Of a stretch of 64,000 bases of DNA, positions 1-10,132 are shown in pieces. Origin of the DNA: Saccharina japonica (taxonomy: Eukaryota; Sar; Phaeophyceae; Laminariales; Laminariaceae); assembly GCA_008828725.1 (NCBI GenBank), contig MEHQ01002062.1, forward strand, positions 156,995 through 220,994. The letters run 5' to 3'. The notes under the pieces were generated by a model that saw only the letters and a list, made by a program, of their open reading frames with translations, made no database searches and was not told the DNA's origin. The position numbers and the translations under genes are program-made. Numbering within the stretch: the stretch's first letter is position 1; each line of letters opens with the position of its first letter.

Positions 1-185
1 GGGCAGTGGCGGGAAGGCGGTGACGGGAGCGGGGGTTAGGGGGAATTTTGTGTTGGTATACTATCGGGTGGGCACGAAAAACGGTACCGGCTATATTCCA
101 AATAGACAAGAGGAAGAAAGAACCCGACCGGGAAGGCGACGACAAAAGTTGCATATGTTATGATAGGGTATGCCTTAGACGATAT
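1..185. other. Unassigned sequence
   Basis: G-rich start, then mixed sequence with no recognisable frame or repeat. Confidence 0.4.
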
Positions 186-316
186 ACGGTTATTTCGGGG
201 GATCCTATTAATAGTATATAGGACCTACCTACGTACGGTATACACAAAAACCTACATATTTCCCTAGTTTTAAAGGAATAAAATTTGGCCTTTATTTACT
301 ATGGCCCCCCGTAAAT
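186..316. mobile_element. Family D element
   Basis: Short inverted-repeat element: GGGGGATCCTATTAATAG... TATAGGACC with CACAAAAACCTACATATTTCC inside, closed by CTATTTACTATGGCCCCCCG. Ends are degenerate here compared with the 50626 copy. Confidence 0.6.
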
Positions 317-534
317 AGCACTTTTTTGCCTCATGGGGCAATTTTTTTTCTGACTGAATATTAATATGACTATTAGTATGCCCCGTCACCCTACATATAT
401 ATATATATCGTCGGAATATCATCGTTAACAGTGTTTCAACATGTTATTCGTTATATATACATGATATGTACAACATACTACAATATACCTGGTATCTGAC
501 TGACAGTCAATACCACTAACATTTCGGGGGGCCA

Positions 535-722
535 CGACGCGAGTCGAGGGGGGAAGAAGTGCTGAAACCTTTTCCCGATCAAAATGCAAGGCACATATAC
601 CGTAGCGGGGAGGGAGAAGAGGAGCGTACTTTGTGACCCCACATCTGAGTTACGACTATGGAGGGAGAGAAAAAAGAAGGGCGATAAATGGGATGAAAAT
701 AAAAAATAAAATAATGGGAAAA
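535..722 (-). repeat. Dispersed repeat E copy
   Basis: CGAGTCGAGGGGGGAAGAAG, AAAATGCAAGGCACATATAC, CATCTGAGTTACGACTATGG and GGGATGAAAAT align with the 3948 copy. Confidence 0.65.
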
Positions 723-779
723 ACCCGGTACCTGGGAGGGACCAAATGGTGTTATTCATAGTGAAAATGGGTAATTACA

Positions 780-1290
780 CAGGATTTTGTGTGTACCTTA
801 GGTCCTATTTACTATAGCCCCTCGAAATAGTAGATAAAAGACGCGTGTCATCTATGATACGGCATGCCTTCTACGATATCACTTTTTAGCCTTATGAGGC
901 AAATACTTATGCCGTCACTATATTAGCGCGACTACTTGTACGTACGGGGGACCATAGTAAATGGAACCTATGATACACACAAAAACCTATACATATCCCT
1001 ATTTCTACTACAGTAACAATATTTGGTCCTATATATTATGGTCCTCCGTAACAGTACGGGGAACCATAATAAATAGAACCTACGGTACAGACAAAAACCT
1101 ACATATGTATACCTCTTTTTACTGTTACGGAGGACCTAGAGTAAATAGGATCTACGGGATGCACTAAAACCTGTGTATTTACCAATTTTTACTAACAACA
1201 TTTGGTCCTATTTACTATGGTCCTCCGTAATAACACCATTTGGTCCCATTTACTATTAATATGGTCTCCCGTAATAGTATTCTCCTTAAT
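780..1290. mobile_element. Cluster of nested or tandem family D elements
   Basis: Several left ends (GGGGGACCATAGTAAATGG at about 944; GGGGAACCATAATAAATAG at about 1060; GGAGGACCTAGAGTAAATAG at about 1131) and several right ends (ATTATGGTCCTCCGTAA about 1033; CTATTTACTATGGTCCTCCG about 1208; ATTAATATGGTCTCCCGTAA about 1256) are interleaved, with ACACAAAAACCTACATAT between. A lone right-end fragment is near 804-830 and a left-end fragment near 1468-1500. Confidence 0.65.
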
Positions 1291-1575
1291 CCCATATCGT
1301 TGGAATACCATTCCAGACAGCAGTATTTTACCACGCTACTATTCGTGATGCACCTATTAATAGGCTGTGGGTTTGTTCGTCGGGTCGTACTTTTAGCCTT
1401 TCTGAGGCATAGAGATACTATACTGTAATCAAGAGAAAAAACACAAACCTTGAGAAAATTAGGTGCTGCCCATAGTAAATAGGGACCTACCGTACACATA
1501 AAGCTGGAGGTGTCTCTATCAGCAGTAGAGATGGTTGCTCCGTCTCGAAAGGGATGCGTGGTCAATGGTCAAACA

Positions 1576-3612
1576 ACTAAGACGTACGCCCTCCACCCCC
1601 TCGACTCGCCCTATAAATATATAATATACAAGGTTCCCCTCCGGGACGTGCCTAGGGGAGTGGCGCAAGGACGAATCGAAAACCTACAACAACAGCCCTA
1701 GATATTGCATCATACGCATATCATATTGTATTCAATTCGTAGTACATAAATACGACGCTATGAAATATCTGGTACTACTACGTTTCATGCATGTAGACCT
1801 TTTTAGAGCTGCACCTGTACTTTTGGAGATAAAAACATACTCGGAAATATGGTGGAACCTTTACTATTGACTCTTAGAGATCCCGCCAAACGTATTTGCC
1901 AATATTTAATTGTTGTGGAGCTCCAGCGAAGGAAGGCCCATCCCGCACAAAACCGAGGACTCCCGGCAAAAAAATGTTTGAAAATACTCCAAGCGTGATA
2001 CGCTGCACATACATGCACGCATGACACACGGCACACACCGTAAACGCACGCACACGTGACACATGTACAGGAGTGGTGGGATAATATTTGCAGAAGAAGC
2101 AGAAAAGGATGCACCGAAGAAAGGGCTGGAACTCTCCCTGCCTAAGAAACCCACTTGGTTTTGTTACGTACAATGCAAAAAAAGTAGAAACAAAAAGTAG
2201 TAAAAAAAACGTATACGTAGGCATCGCCAAGGATCGAACTCAATCCTTCAAATCTGAATCGGACACATTGACCGTTTGACTATGTTTTTTAAGATACATT
2301 TTCCATGTATGTACTGGGTAACGCTTAATTCATTTTGTCGGTTGCGCCGCAGAGGCACGCACAGGTCGCACCCCGCACATACATAATGTGGCAAGCACAA
2401 CAAGCCGCTAAGCAGCGCAGCAGAAGCCTTGCATGACAGGATGCAAAGCCTGCATAAAAGCATACCACTATACTTAATTACCACAGCAGTATACGGTGCG
2501 ACCGCCACAGCACGGTCTCGCTGCTTGTGCTTCTTAGCCGGGCGGGGCGTTGTTCGTATTTCGTTGCATGGTGTTTGACTGTCTCGTGGATTTTCTGGGC
2601 TGTAGCTTCGGGGAACAAACAAAAAAACGGAAATGTACGTACAGGCAGTTGTGAGGATATGCCTATTTATTCAAGCGGTCATTACATTGCCGGTCATAGT
2701 ACGCGATGTGCGTCTGTCACACATCGAGCAAGCAGGACAGGAAAAGTACGTAGACAGGATAGGTTGAGGCGTTCTCTAGGACGGCAGGTTCCTCCGATGG
2801 GGGACGACAGCTAAGCACAGCAATACGAGCGCAAGGATGGGGATTGACCACTCGACTGCACGATTCTCCCTACTACTGGTTCGTGGCGGCAACGCTGTAT
2901 CGTCGTGCCCTGTGCATGTTGTCTGTTGTCTATCTTACGGAGTCCCATGTTTCTGGCCTAGTGTGCATGTGCGAGAGCAAAAACAGACAAAATCTAAAAA
3001 TAAATAAGACTTATTTTTACCTGGCACGTACGTACGAAAATCGGGCCTATGCAGAAAACCCGGGAAATCGGCTTATCCACTCCCGCGGGAAAAAAAACTT
3101 CGAGCGCCCGCCACGCGAGCCACAGAGCTCGGATCGAGCCCAAACCTCGACCAATGTGTCCGGCCGGGCTTGCTGTGTCGGGGTACTTAGCGTTTTGCCG
3201 AAAAGTGCTCGTACGAAGAGAAAAGTTGCGAAAAGTGCGAAAATTTCACAAACATAACTATACATATACGTAATACAGTATATCATATATACGTAATACA
3301 GTAACACAAAAACAAAAAAAACGACGTGACCAGCGTTCGAGTTAGTTAGGCGAGCGGGCCGTGATGAACGCACCACGCGCACCACACGCACCACGGAACT
3401 GAAGAAAAACAAACTACTTGTCGGTACATCCTTACTCGAGTTGTTGCGTTGACGTGGCTGCGAGATCGGCAAATTCATCGAATCTCCTGTACACATATTT
3501 TTCAGATATTTTTAAGGATGTGTTATTAATAGGCAAGGTACGTACTTGGGTATACCTGGATTGTGCGTACCACTTTGTTTCTCACAGCAGTCGCGATTGG
3601 GTGTGAGATGTA
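1576..3612. other. Gene-free stretch
   Basis: Apart from the tRNA-like remnant at 2215-2290 I see only short incidental frames with no splice-bounded, family-like peptide. AT-rich microsatellite-like ATACGTAATACAGTA repeats occur near 3255-3305. Confidence 0.4.
2215..2290 (-). pseudogene. tRNA-like remnant (possible SINE head)
   Basis: On the minus strand an A-box-like TAGTCAAACGG is followed about 35 nt later by a B-box-like GAGTTCGATCC, and the T arm TTGAG-TTCGATC-CTTGG can form with wobble pairs. The 5' acceptor strand complementary to CGATGCC is absent and no anticodon stem is convincing. It looks like a decayed tRNA or tRNA-derived SINE. Confidence 0.3.
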
Positions 3613-4720
3613 AAGCTGCCTCATGTCACGAACCTGACAAATAAAAGGCAATGTACCCCCTCTACGCACTGCCTCATATGTCAGGAACCTGATATAGAAG
3701 GGACTGTACCCCCTCTACCATTGCATGACTGACTAATAGTACCTCGTGCCAGGAAACCTGACAAAAAAAGGTACGGTAGTCCCTCTACCGTGTCATGACT
3801 CACTGCATCAGAACCAGACAAAAAAGGTACTGTGTACCCTCTACCGTGGGATGAACTCACTGGTTCATGTCAGGAATCTGACAAAAAAAGGTACTGAACC
3901 CCCTCTACGGTGGCATGAGTCACTGCCTCATATGGAGACTTTTAGTCTAAAATGACACCAACTGTCGAGAGCGCATATTTTAGCGTGGGTAGCACAATTC
4001 GACAAGAGTTGACGAGGGAAGAAAGTGCTGAAATATTATCGTGATTAAAATGCAAGGCAACAACCGTGGTGGGGGAAGAAGGAGAAGAGCCCACTTTGTG
4101 ACCCCGGATCTGAGTTACGACTAGGAAGCTAGGAAGGAGAGAGGAAGGAAGGGCGAAGACAATACATGGGATGAAAAACAAAACAATCTCAGGAACTAAA
4201 CGAAAAAGGGAATGTACCCCCCTTGCCGTGGCATGACTCAATGCCCCACACCAGCATGACTCACTGCCTCATGCCAGGAACCTGACCAAACAAAAAATAG
4301 TGTACCGCCCTCTACCGTGGCTTGATTCACTGCCTAATGTCAGGAACCTGACATGACAAAAAACAGGTATTGTACCCCCTCTACCGTGACATAACTCACT
4401 GCCTCAGAACCTAACAAAAAAGGTAATGTACTCCCCTCTTCCATGGCCTGAGTCACTGCAACATGTCAGGAGCCTAACCAAAAAAAGGTACTGTATCCCT
4501 TCTACCGTGGCGTGACTCACTGCCTCAGGCCAAGAACCTGACGAAAAAAAGGTAGTGTACCCCCTTTACGATGACATGACTCACTACAACATGCCAGCCA
4601 CCTGGCAACCAAAAGGTAGTGTACCCCAACTACCGTGGCCTGATTGCCAGGAGCCTGACATGATAAAAAAAGGTACTGTACTCCCTCTACCGTGACATGA
4701 CGCACTTTCCATATCAAAAC
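3613..4720 (+). repeat. 55-70 bp tandem satellite, about 13 units
   Basis: The unit reads roughly CATGTCAGGAACCTGAC, AAAAAAAGGTACTGTACC, CCCTCTACCGTGGCATGACT and CACTGCCT. Thirteen copies of the CCCTCTACCGTGG core are visible (about 3655, 3709, 3780, 3836, 3900, 4216, 4308, 4376, 4432, 4497, 4561, 4625, 4684). The array is interrupted at about 3948-4200 by a dispersed repeat. Confidence 0.85.
3948..4200 (-). repeat. Dispersed repeat E inserted in the satellite
   Basis: Matches the blocks at 535-722, 29660-29850 and 31395-31665 through TTGACGAGGGAAGAAAGTGC, AAAATGCAAGGCA, GAGTTACGACTA and ATGGGATGAAAA in order. Frames are not conserved between copies, so it is not coding. Confidence 0.7.
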
Positions 4721-6649
4721 GAGAAGAATACGACACGCACGCCGGTACTGCTGTATGGATAGCACACCACGTGAAAATATGCCCAGGAGCCGCCTGAGCC
4801 GTGTGGCCGGTTCTCCCATCGAGAGGAGTTGCCCTCAATAAGGCGTGCCTCAGCCGTGCGACGGTAGGGATTCCACTTTTTCAGGTCAAAACATTTCTCC
4901 ACCTGACGGGGCACCTCAACTCAGCACGCTATCATAACCCAACGTATACGGATTGCATCCGATGTTTATTGCATATTGCTATTTGCAAGCCTATTTGGTT
5001 GTGTATCGGGCTTTAGCTTACAATATACCAGTGTCTCTTAAGTCACTTACTGGGTGAGGCATATATATTTTATACTATAACCAGGTCAGGACCCTCAGAA
5101 ATTCGAGATGCTCTCCATGTATCCTATTACAGAGGAGCATACGCAGTATTTAGTTTTGCCAGTCATTTGTTGATGCTGACGTTCACCGCCGCCTTCATCT
5201 CACCGTTCACCTCTAAAGCTGCTACACACGTAGGAGACCGATATTTGATTTGGTGGCCATGTTGCACTGGTTTAAGTAGTAGATGGGCATTCAGTTGAGG
5301 GGACAATGAACACGACAATCCGCCTTGTACATATTACTGGAGAAGCTACCTGGTAGAGAATATATAGTAGGTTGTTCGTGATATGGGGGGGGGTATAATT
5401 AATTAATTTAGCGAAAGAGGGAAAATAATATAGGGCAAAATACGGTTAGTAAAAACAGGGAAAAAATATGTTTTTTTTTAGTGTGTACCAAGGGCGCACA
5501 AAAAAAAAAGTTATCGACACCACACCCCCCCCCCCCCTATATTGGAGGGAAGAAACCGGACCGTTGTGATCCCAGAAAACAATAAGTCAAGTTTTTTTTT
5601 AATTATTACCCCCCCCTCCCCCCCGACCAGCGAAAAAAAAACAGGGGGGGTCTCTAAAACCAAGTTAAAAAAGGGAACAAAAAACGAAAAAAAAATGGTT
5701 TTCGCTCATTTCGTCCTGTTATCACAGCGATCCGGTTTGTTTTTTATTCTGACCTTCCTACGTGTGTGGTGTCGTTTTCTCTTTTTTTTTTACGCCCCTG
5801 TGTGCACCGTAGGCCCTATTTACTATCGTCGCCCGTGATAGCAAACGTTTGTATTCACAGCAGAAGCTCGAAAGTTGTTATTTTCTTGTTCACAATTTCA
5901 TTGGCGCGCTTACCCTTTCGGCCTCTCGGCATCCGAAAACAGACAAACACAAAAGAACAAACGTGAACAAAAACAAAACACCCCAAAACCCTGCAGTTTT
6001 GTTTTTCTGTCAAATGCTTCATTCGACCTCAGTCGTCACAACAGCAGTAGCTGTTGCCACCAACCAGCTTTCTGCACCCTGCTGTCCACATGCTTTGCTT
6101 CTGTAGTACCCATCATGTCCTTGTCCCTCCGCTGAATGCGAGTTCAACATCAATCACGCTCGCTCTACCGAATATGTACCCCTTGACCAATGATGTCTCT
6201 TATATATGTAGTTTAATACCTTTTCACAGTGCCCATATTTCCTACGTTCAAAATTTCCACTTGGCAAAAAACATCAACCATCGTTTCACGGGAAGAAACA
6301 ACCAAACGGAAAACAGAACTGCAGTTTCCACGGTAACGCCCACCCGCTCCATTCTACGGTAAACAAACAAAGAAACACCGCCTTAAAGATAACAACAACA
6401 AGGCAAGCAATGCTCAATACTACGGGTGCCTGCTCTCCATACATCGGCACCACTAACAGCAACAACAAGCCATATTCAATGCTACGGGCGCCTGCTCCCC
6501 ATACACGACAGCACCAGCACCAGCACCAACAACAACAACAAAAAAGCAAGCACTATTCCGTGCCACGGGGTGCGATACCAGGAGGGGATGGAAAACCCCC
6601 TCCCTCCACCCTCCGCTATCCTACCGGAGTGAGAGTGTCCAACGCTCAC
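4721..6649. other. Gene-free stretch downstream of the VPS33-like exon
   Basis: Contains homopolymer runs (G, C, A and T tracts between 5380 and 5700), a family D right-end fragment near 5806-5840 and a CAA/CAG-rich tract near 6440-6545. The missing later exons of the VPS33-like gene were looked for here on the minus strand and not recognised. Confidence 0.4.
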
Positions 6650-6823
6650 CTTCGACCCTTCGGCGATGACGTGGTTCAACAACCCTCCGATGTGGCTCTC
6701 CAGGACGAGGCATTTCGTGCCAGGCAGAGACTCCAGGAGGTCCACCAGCTCGGCCCGCCCCTCCTCGCGCAGTGCCTCTAGACGGAGAGCCGCTCCCGAG
6801 AGAGAGGCCACGCGCTTCGACAT
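6650..6823 (-). CDS. Probable first exon of a VPS33-like (Sec1/Munc18 family) protein
   Basis: The minus-strand frame from ATG at 6823 runs 58 codons to a clean donor (AAG|GTGAGC) after 6650. The peptide has a helical leader (LRLEALREEGRAELVDLLES) followed by PGTKCLVLESHIGGLLN. This resembles the N terminus of VPS33 proteins, where a leucine/glutamate helix leads into a GKKCLVIDPKLSG-like strand. VPS33 is the SM subunit of the HOPS/CORVET tethering complexes that drive SNARE fusion at endosomes and vacuoles or lysosomes. The frame stays open upstream of this ATG for about 25 codons, so an earlier start is possible. No second exon was recognised between 1 and 6650, so the rest is either beyond the window, in exons too small to see, or lost. 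The family call rests on about 40 residues and is moderate; another SM protein or a chance frame cannot be excluded. Confidence 0.5.
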
Positions 6824-6992
6824 GGCGTATGCCTCCACGGGGGTTTCCCCTTTTCTTTGTGTGCACACACGGGAACCGCCACACGAAAAGCGTCTCAAGC
6901 TGGAGGGGGGATGGGGTGGGTTGCCGGCTCTGTAACTCGCCAGTGAGAAAGCCGAGATAGCAAGTGATAGTAAACTGCAGGAGAAGGGCGGG

Positions 6993-8057
6993 GGGGGGGC
7001 AAGGGTAAGGGTAAGGGTAGCGGTAAGGGTGGGGTTAGGGGGGGAGGCGTACTAATTTGTCATTTGTTGCTTGCCTTAGTCATTTGGCCATTGACCACGC
7101 ATCCCGTTCGAGACGGAGCACCGTTCTTACTCCTAATAGAGACACCTCCAACATTTGGGCGCTGATTACGTTGTTTCCATATGTGGGGTTAGGGGAGCGG
7201 GTAAGGACAGAGGGTAAGGGAAAGGGTAAGGGTAAGGGTACGGGTGAGTAAGGGCAGATTGAAGGGAAGATGTATGGGTACGGCCAACTCAAAAGGTAAG
7301 AGTAACGGTAGTGATAAGGGTAAGGGTAGAGGTAGGAGGGCGGGTAAAGACAGAGGGCACGGGTAAGGGTAAGCGCTATGATGGGGGCAAGGGTAAGCGT
7401 ACGTGTACGTACGGGTGTATTGATGGTAGATATACAAGTATGGGCAAGTGAAAGGGTAAGGGTAAGGGTAGTTTGATAAGGGTAATGGTGCGGGTAAACA
7501 CAGAGGGTAAGGGTAAGGGTATGGGCTATGATGGGGGCAAGGGTAAGGGTACGGTTAAGTAAGGGTAGATTGAAGAGTAGATATATGGGTATGGGCAAGT
7601 GAAAGGGTAATAGTAAGGGTTGGGTAGCGGTAAGCGTAAGCGTGGGGGTAGGGGTACAGGCAAGGAGTATGATGGGGGCAAGGCTAAGGGTACGGGTAAG
7701 TAAGGATAGGTTCAAGGGTAGGTGTATGGGTATGTGCAAGTGAAAGGGCAAGGGTAGCGATAAGCGTAGCGGTAGGGGTAAGGGTGGGGGTAAGGGCAGA
7801 GGGTACGGGTAAGGACTATGATGGGGGCAAGGATTAAAGTACGGGCACGTGAGGGTAGATTAAAAGGTAAATTAACGGGTACGGGAATGCCCCAAGGGTA
7901 CGCGTAAGGGTAAGTGCACGAGTACAGACAAGGGTACGGGTAATATTAAGGGTAGAGGTAAGGGTGAGGGATATGGGTAAGGGCCATGTTTTGGGGCAAG
8001 GGTTTGGGTAATGGCAAGGAAGGGTACAGGTATGAGCAAAGATAAGAGTAGCGGTAG
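6993..8057 (+). repeat. Degenerate GGGTAA array with ~145-bp higher-order units
   Basis: About 1 kb built from GGGTAA-like hexamers with frequent variants (GGGTAG, GGGTAC, GGGCAA). A longer unit marked by TATGATGGGGGCAAGG recurs at about 7379, 7527, 7668 and 7817 (spacing 141-149 bp). A repeat F block (7066-7190) lies inside. The hexamer is not canonical telomeric TTAGGG (it would read GGGTTA). Long frames on either strand here are by-products of the repeat. Confidence 0.9.
7066..7190 (+). repeat. Dispersed repeat F copy
   Basis: TGCCTTAGTCATTTGGCCAT, TGACCACGCATCCCGTTCGA, GACGGAGCACCGTTCTTACT and CCTCCAACATTTGGGCGCT. Other copies: 38328-38440 and 57000-57115 in the same orientation, and a reversed fragment at 1519-1575. 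Confidence 0.75.
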
Positions 8058-8922
8058 GGCGTGAGGGAACGATTCGTTACATACACCTGCCGCACTTCTG
8101 GTGTGGACAGACAAACAGACAGCAACAACATGAGGCAAGCGCGGCGTGTTCTCTGAAGGTCTACACTGCACATTGTTGTAAAATATAAAATATTATTTGA
8201 GACACCGGTGTCGTATTTTCTTATTTCCTACACCGCGCCATGTTCGCGGCACACTCCCCGGATGGGCGAGGCACCCCGATAGGTGCATCAGCGTGGTGTA
8301 GGGCTAACGTTGCCGCTATCGTGTAGCCATCACGACCCAGTACTTGAAGAGATACGTGCCAAGCGCAGCCGCGTGCACCAACAGAGTGTCCACGCTATTT
8401 GTTGAAGGGTACGTATAAACAGTGCCGATCAAGCATCCTGGATATTCTGCTGGTGCATGAGGCTCGTACGTACTGCTGTAGACATGTGATATCTCCTCAA
8501 GTACTGGCCCGTTTTGGCTACACAACAGCGTCGATGATCCCACACGACGCTCATACACCGATCGTAGGGCTTGCCCCATCCGGGGTGTGTGCCGCGAATG
8601 TGCCGCGGTGGCGTACGTAAGGAATTGCAACACCGGTGTCGCAAATACCAGTAGAAAATAGCATTACCCATCACCCATATATATTATTAAGTGTTGCCAT
8701 TCTGTCTGTCTGTCTGTAATTGGGTAGCGCTATCCAGAGCGGTTTAGCCCCCCCCTTGCTCCATGGGGAGGTAGGCTGGGTGCCACAACCTGTGAAACCC
8801 TGGGTCTCGCGTCGCGTCCCGTCGCGCCGAGCCCGTGGCCGTCGCTCTGAGCTGTCGACAACGCCGGGCCGTTCCTCGAGCCGGTCCCCGAGGCATGAGG
8901 CAGCTTCCTCTGGCTTTGCTAC

Positions 8923-9050
8923 GGTTCGGATTAAGAAACAGGCCCCATATTGGTTAATTTCAACAGTGCTGTGCGGCGGAATTACAGCACAACCTTGCAT
9001 CCGACGCCCCAGCATCACAGATCACAGGCAGATTCACAGCAATCCGCAGA

Positions 9051-9096
<46 letters not shown>

Positions 9097-9546
9097 AACA
9101 GCAGCAGAAGCAGCAGCAGCCGAATACAACAGCAGCAGCAACAGCAGCAGAACACCGGGTCTCATGCCGCGCCGAACCGTGGCCGTGGCACAATCCCGAG
9201 ACAGTTAAACAGTAATCTAGCCAGCCTTGCTGCTGACTTACAATTCACTGCGGTTCAGATTAAGAAATAGGCACCTTATTAGTTGATTGCAACAGTGATG
9301 TTCGGTGGAACTACACCCAGAACTTGCATCCAACATCCAACACCACATCAAAGGCAAATCCACAGCAATCCGCAGAAGCAGCAGCAGAAGCAACAGCAGC
9401 AGCAGCAGCGAACGCAACAGCAGCAGCAGCAGCAAAACACAGCAGCAGGAGAAGGACGCCATCATGCCGCGCCGAACCGTTGCCGTGCCAAAACCCCGAG
9501 CCAGTTGTAACAGCAATCTCACCAGCCTTGCTGCTCGCTGCTGACT
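8923..9546 (+). repeat. Two tandem ~320-bp units with CAG/CAA tracts
   Basis: Unit 1 (8923-9245) and unit 2 (9250-9546) share GGTTCRGATTAAGAAAYAGG, ACAGTG, ACTTGCATCCRAC, CACAGCAATCCGCAGAAGCA, then a CAG-rich tract (9047-9160; 9373-9447), CATGCCGCGCCGAACCGT and CAGCCTTGCTGCT. The tracts could encode polyglutamine or polyserine, but both units break frame and no splice-bounded exon was identified. Confidence 0.8.
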
Positions 9547-9649
9547 TAAAAAAAATAAATTCCAATTGCGGTTGACCAAATACATGCCAGAGCCCGCTGG
9601 CTCTTTCTAGAAGATCGGTGCTGAATACCTCGTAGAGCCATCGAGATTT

Positions 9650-10132
9650 TCGCCACACCCGGGGAGGATAGAGTCCCATTCCTTGATCATAAATCCCTCC
9701 GAATCTCTACAACTCCGGCCAATCAGGTACAAAAAAAGGGATCCTCAGGGTTGACACCGCCCCGCAGGGCGGGGAAACCCCACTTCCATCGGCTGATCAA
9801 TGGTTGGCTGAAACTCACGGAGCCAGCGAGGCACCCGAGCACGATATGGTCCCATCCCCGGATCATAAATACTTCCATACGTCTACAACTCCAACAACCC
9901 GGGGACTAAAATGGACACTCCCCGGGTGTATTCCGCCCCGCAAGGTGGGGAAACCCCAACCTCACTCTGGCAAAATTCAGGTGGTGCTGGGAATGGTCGA
10001 TGCCCCGCCGCACCAGGGGATGATAAGGTGCCACCTCCGTATCATAAGTCTTTCCATGCATGTACAACTTCAATAACCTGGGGACAAAAACGGACTTTCC
10101 CCGAGTCTGTGCCGCCCCGCACAGTGGTCCTT
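9650..10132 (+). repeat. Three tandem units of ~178 bp
   Basis: GATCATAAATAC-like motifs at about 9685, 9861 and 10041 each lead into TACAACTCCAACAACC, CGGGG, and a GCCCCGCARGGYGGGGAAAC palindrome. Period 176-180 bp, moderately diverged. Confidence 0.75.

Noticed and set aside
7080-7751. 223-codon minus frame rich in L, P, T and Y
   Set aside because: It is simply the GGGTAA array read in translation; repeat periodicity accounts for the openness.
6993-8057. Interpretation of the array as a telomere
   Set aside because: The hexamer is GGGTAA rather than GGGTTA, it is degenerate, and unique sequence and a gene exon lie on both sides.
8720-9208. 162-codon plus frame with R-rich then Q/S-rich sequence
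   Set aside because: The second half is the CAG tract. The tandem copy at 9250-9546 does not preserve the frame. The first half is unrecognised.
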